Source of the DNA: Flavobacterium salilacus subsp. salilacus
GTDB taxonomy: Bacteria > Bacteroidota > Bacteroidia > Flavobacteriales > Flavobacteriaceae
Reading direction: 5' to 3'
Length of the DNA stretch: 36,863 nucleotides
Assembly: GCF_004634195.1 (NCBI RefSeq)
Contig: NZ_SKBP01000017.1
Location: 1 to 36,863 of the forward strand
The notes below the pieces were generated by a model, which searched no databases, was not told the origin of the DNA, and was given only the letters and a program-made list of their open reading frames with translations. Each line of letters opens with the position of its first letter. Within the stretch, counting starts at the first letter, position 1. A program made the position numbers and the translations under genes. Of this stretch, positions 34,266-36,863 are shown piece after piece.

Positions 34266-35060
34266 ATGAAAATTAAAATCTTCGATATAATAATTATATT
34301 ATTGATCTCATTTTATTCATGTAAAAATTTCAATGTGAATAATCAAACTAATAGAGAATTAAGTTCTGTAGAGTTAAGGATTCTCAATGATTCTATTGTA
34401 GCTTCAGGGTTGAATTATTTAGATCCTGGTGTAAAAAAACAAGAAGTTATAGATAATAATAAAGTAAATGTTCTTACTTATCAAATTATTAATAGAACAA
34501 ATAAAAATCTATTATTTATTGTTGACCAAGATAATTTAATATACGACCAATTCGGCATAAAGGATTATGTCGATGAACAAACAGTTTCTGGTAATGATGT
34601 ATATACAGCAGGGATTTTTTTTGATATTCGAGACTCCAAAAATAATCATACAAAATATTATTCTTTTTTAGGTAGCGATGAAAAGTTAAAGAATAATGAA
34701 TTTATAGATAATGAGACTAAATTAAGATTGCAAGAATTAAATTATCCCATGACTAATAGAGCTGAGTATTCTGAATTAATAAGGAGAAACTCATTTATAT
34801 TGCATCCTAATGAATATAAAGTTTTTCAGTATGTATTACGCCTTCCTTTAGAAAAAGAATCAAATAAATATAATGCTGTTGTGTCGGAATTTGATTTAGA
34901 TGAATCAAAAAGATATAATTTTAAGCTACTATATTTTTGCGACTCTAAAGCTTTAAAACAAACATTGCCAAGTGTAAAATTGAAAGAATTGGAAGATAAT
35001 GATATAGAAATATATGACGGTTTCTTAATTTCCGATGATATTCCAATAAAATTTAAATAG
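34266..35060 (+). CDS. lipoprotein, probable immunity to the metallopeptidase tip
   Basis: 264 residues from the ATG at 34266, which gives a lipoprotein signal (IIIILLISFYSC, Cys19); an earlier in-frame start at 34221 would lie inside the toxin gene. It starts 2 bases after the tip's stop. The mature protein is alpha/beta with NVLTYQIINRTNKNLLFIVDQDN and a C-terminal YNFKLLYFCDSKALKQT segment. No family is recognised. Placement and AT richness support an immunity role at the periplasmic face. Confidence 0.65.
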   Translation: MKIKIFDIIIILLISFYSCKNFNVNNQTNRELSSVELRILNDSIVASGLNYLDPGVKKQEVIDNNKVNVLTYQIINRTNKNLLFIVDQDNLIYDQFGIKDYVDEQTVSGNDVYTAGIFFDIRDSKNNHTKYYSFLGSDEKLKNNEFIDNETKLRLQELNYPMTNRAEYSELIRRNSFILHPNEYKVFQYVLRLPLEKESNKYNAVVSEFDLDESKRYNFKLLYFCDSKALKQTLPSVKLKELEDNDIEIYDGFLISDDIPIKFK

Positions 35061-35081
35061 CTAAATACAAAAGCTAAAAGT

Positions 35082-35135
35082 GGTAATGTATCAGATTAGG
35101 GTTTTGCTATTATTTTTATTGTAAATAACTATTAC
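35082..35135 (+). repeat. short cassette repeat, single copy
   Basis: GGTAATGTATCAGATTAGGG (15-mer at 35087-35101), then a T-rich middle and TTGTAAATAACTATTACGCC leading straight into the partial Rhs core of cassette 5. It lies 21 bases after the previous immunity stop. Confidence 0.85.
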
Positions 35136-36164
35136 GCCTTTGGAATGAAGCATGAAGGGTATAATAATGTAGCGGTATCATCTGACCCTGCTTTGAAATA
35201 TAAATACAATGGCAAGGAGCTGCAAGATGAGATGCAGTTAGACTGGTACGACTACCAAGCAAGGAATTATGACCCTGCATTAGGCAGGTGGTTTAATATT
35301 GACCCACTTGCGGAAACCTCAAGAAGGTACTCGCCATATACCTATTGCCTTGATAACCCTGTGTATTTTATAGACCCCGACGGAATGGAAGCTACAGACA
35401 GCGGTGTGGATGCGGAAACTGAATTAGATGGAGGGGAAGAAGTTTATGATGTTGGCTATGGTAGAAAAGTAACAGCTAGAACAGCTACTTTTAAGATAGG
35501 TGGGTTTGGAGTACAAAAGGACGGAGGTGAAAGTACTGGCGTTAGAAAAAATGAAAAAGGGACATACGATGTTGTTGAGGCTAGTAATGATGGAAGCACA
35601 GATATTTATGATGTCGATACTGGCGAAGTGATAGGTCAATCAGAAAATCCATGGGATTTTATGAATACTAATGATAAGAATGGTAAGTTTACAACACCTG
35701 CAAAAGCGACAATTGATTTAAAGCATTTAAAAAATGGTAATGCGATTTTAAATTACTATGTTGATTTATGGAATACAATGATGACTACAATGTGTGGGTC
35801 GTCTGCAGTATCATTAATGTGTTTAGCTGCTACTTCAGCAAATGGAGGGATATTTGATATAAAAACATCAAGTATAGCAGATCAAGGCAGATATACCCCC
35901 GTTTCTTTTAATGGAAAAATTACAACTATGAGATATTTAGGAAATATGCTCTTCGGATCTAACTTACGCTCAATTAATAGGATGGCTATAGACCAAATAT
36001 TCACGTCTCCTAAATCATTCTATAAAAGTGTGATGCCTACAATTGGTGGATATAATCAAAGTCAAAATAGTGGAAATGGATATAATTCAGGCTACCCTTT
36101 TTATGGTGAGCATACTTATTCAGGGACAGGAATATTTCAAGGCTATTTTGGCTATAAACCTTAA
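35100..36164 (+). CDS. displaced partial Rhs protein with Tox44-like tip (cassette 5)
   Basis: The frame opens after the TAG that is part of the repeat (35097-35099); the first ATG is at 35145 (339 residues from there). It begins NNYYAFGMKHEG and keeps the core to NPVYFIDPDGMEATD, then a linker VYDVGYGRKVTARTATFKIGG. The tip contains NPWDFMNTNDKNGKF, GGIFDIKTSS, YLGNMLFGSNL and a Gly/Tyr/Asn-rich end (GYNQSQNSGNGYNSGYPFYG). The FDIK and GN..FG segments recall the Bacterial toxin 44 family, but this is a weak visual match. A lipoprotein gene follows 11 bases later. Probably silent. Confidence 0.7.
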   Translation, partial: GFAIIFIVNNYYAFGMKHEGYNNVAVSSDPALKYKYNGKELQDEMQLDWYDYQARNYDPALGRWFNIDPLAETSRRYSPYTYCLDNPVYFIDPDGMEATDSGVDAETELDGGEEVYDVGYGRKVTARTATFKIGGFGVQKDGGESTGVRKNEKGTYDVVEASNDGSTDIYDVDTGEVIGQSENPWDFMNTNDKNGKFTTPAKATIDLKHLKNGNAILNYYVDLWNTMMTTMCGSSAVSLMCLAATSANGGIFDIKTSSIADQGRYTPVSFNGKITTMRYLGNMLFGSNLRSINRMAIDQIFTSPKSFYKSVMPTIGGYNQSQNSGNGYNSGYPFYGEHTYSGTGIFQGYFGYKP

Positions 36165-36175
36165 AATGATACGTT

Positions 36176-36550
36176 ATGAATAAATTCGTTTATATTTTAA
36201 TATTTGCTTGTTTCTCATGCAAAGACCCAAAATTTGTTAGGAAGAATGTTACAGATGGGAATATAGATATAAAGTGGTATTACTATAGTTATATCACTAA
36301 CAAAAGTCCTGATATTGTTGAAGTGAGTAAAAATGATAGTATTGTAGAAATAATAAGAGCTGATGAGATTATTGTAGATATTCTCATAGAAGATAAGAAT
36401 ATTATTATTAAAACATTTGAAAATACATCAGCAGCTATTTATTCTGATTCAATTATGTCTGAAGTTTATGATTATAAAATTTTCATAGATAGTACATTAC
36501 CTAAGTACGGTAAATATGATGTGCCAAGAAATGTTACTAAAGAATACTAA
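36176..36550 (+). CDS. small lipoprotein, probable immunity of cassette 5
   Basis: 124 residues with a lipoprotein-like N-terminus (MNKFVYILIFACFSC, Cys15 likely lipidated). The rest is beta-rich and acidic (IDIKWYYYSYITNKSPDIVEVSKND, IIVDILIEDKNIIIKTFEN). No family is recognised. It sits between a toxin tip and a triple cassette repeat. Its export signal implies protection in the periplasm or at the outer membrane. Confidence 0.6.
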   Translation: MNKFVYILIFACFSCKDPKFVRKNVTDGNIDIKWYYYSYITNKSPDIVEVSKNDSIVEIIRADEIIVDILIEDKNIIIKTFENTSAAIYSDSIMSEVYDYKIFIDSTLPKYGKYDVPRNVTKEY

Positions 36551-36551
36551 T

Positions 36552-36662
36552 GGGTGATGTATCAGATTAGGTTTTCGTTCTTGTTTTTATTGCAAATAAC
36601 TATTACGGTAATGTATCAGATTAGGGTTTCGCTCTGATTTTGATTGTAAATAACTATTACGC
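36552..36662 (+). repeat. two tandem short cassette repeats ('empty' units)
   Basis: 15-mers at 36558-36572 and 36612-36626. Each unit is 55-56 bases long and ends AAATAACTATTACG, the first codons of the partial Rhs core, but is followed at once by the next repeat rather than by a core. These look like scars of cassettes that have been lost, or expansions of the unit. Confidence 0.8.
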
Positions 36663-36863
36663 GGTAATGTATCAGAATAGGGTTTTGCTTTCATTTTGAT
36701 TGTAAATCATTGAAAAACAATAGTGAAATAAGATTTTATATAAAAATAGAGGCAGTATAATAGCTGCCTCTGTTATTTTTGACATCTCTAAAAGCCTTAA
36801 AATGTTTTTATTTAATCTTGATGTATCAGAATAGGGCATGGAAATAAACTGTAGGTTTTGTAA
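36663..36863 (+). repeat. long cassette repeat, copy B (runs to window end)
   Basis: Matches 30830-31034 nearly throughout: 15-mer TGTATCAGAATAGGG at 36668-36682 and again at 36822-36836, an ATTG-AAAAA-CAAT hairpin, the terminator and the GGGCATGGAAATAAACTGTA end. In copy A a partial Rhs core starts about 17 bases further on, so another cassette may begin just past the window. Confidence 0.85.
36748..36780 (+). terminator. terminator hairpin inside long repeat B
   Basis: AGAGGCAG (36748-36755) pairs with CTGCCTCT (36764-36771), followed by GTTATTTTT. The stem is two pairs longer than in copy A. Confidence 0.78.

Noticed and set aside
30830..36863. CRISPR-like array
   Set aside because: The repeats are separated by whole gene pairs or by 55-base units without unique spacers, and no cas gene is present.

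Overview
The window looks like chromosome from a low-GC member of the Flavobacteriaceae (Bacteroidota). The reasons are a subtilase with a type IX secretion (T9SS) type A sorting tail, a Bacteroidota-type exbB-exbD-exbD-tonB operon, a kynurenine 3-monooxygenase, QueE and DUF6443-type Rhs proteins of the Bacteroidota kind, start codons mostly without Shine-Dalgarno sequences, and several promoter boxes close to the Bacteroidota consensus TTTG-N~20-TAnnTTTG. This is pattern recognition by eye; no database search was run.

Positions 1-19128 are ordinary, densely packed core genome. They hold a secreted subtilase, a PrcB-like lipoprotein, a LolC/E-type permease diverging by 7 bp from a NamZ/DUF1343 lipoprotein, two small unknown proteins, a PH-domain membrane protein coupled to a CxxCxxCC protein, a methyltransferase, a DUF2059 protein, queE, and a seven-gene energy-transduction operon on the minus strand (exbB, exbD, exbD, tonB, small membrane protein, PstS-like lipoprotein, TPR protein). 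Then come a cupin, kynurenine 3-monooxygenase, a 52-residue membrane protein and a PAP2 phosphatase. Clear hairpin terminators separate several units.

From about 19130 the character changes. A 23-bp fragment matching the 3' end of a tRNA gene is followed by a decayed tyrosine integrase and about 600 bp of gene debris, which suggests the edge of an integrated island. Two large secreted YD/Rhs proteins follow (20388-24005 and 24033-28907). The second carries the Rhs core, a DPDG autocleavage-type motif and a toxin-like C-terminal tip, followed by overlapping envelope-protein genes that are probably immunity genes.

The rest of the window (29679-36863) is an array of displaced toxin-tip/immunity cassettes without a full Rhs shell. 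They are an uncharacterised tip with two small membrane proteins; a Hint-domain tip with a DUF1493-like protein; a metzincin-like metallopeptidase tip with a lipoprotein; and a possible Tox44-like tip with a lipoprotein. The last three begin with a partial Rhs core closely similar to the main gene. Every cassette boundary from 30830 on carries a repeat built on the 15-mer TGTATCAGATTAGGG (nine copies, none recognised elsewhere in the window). Two boundaries carry a ~200-bp long form with a conserved hairpin terminator, and two tandem short copies look like scars of lost cassettes. The most interesting hypothesis is that this is a repeat-punctuated, silent cassette reservoir that can recombine into the expressed Rhs gene and change its toxin and immunity.
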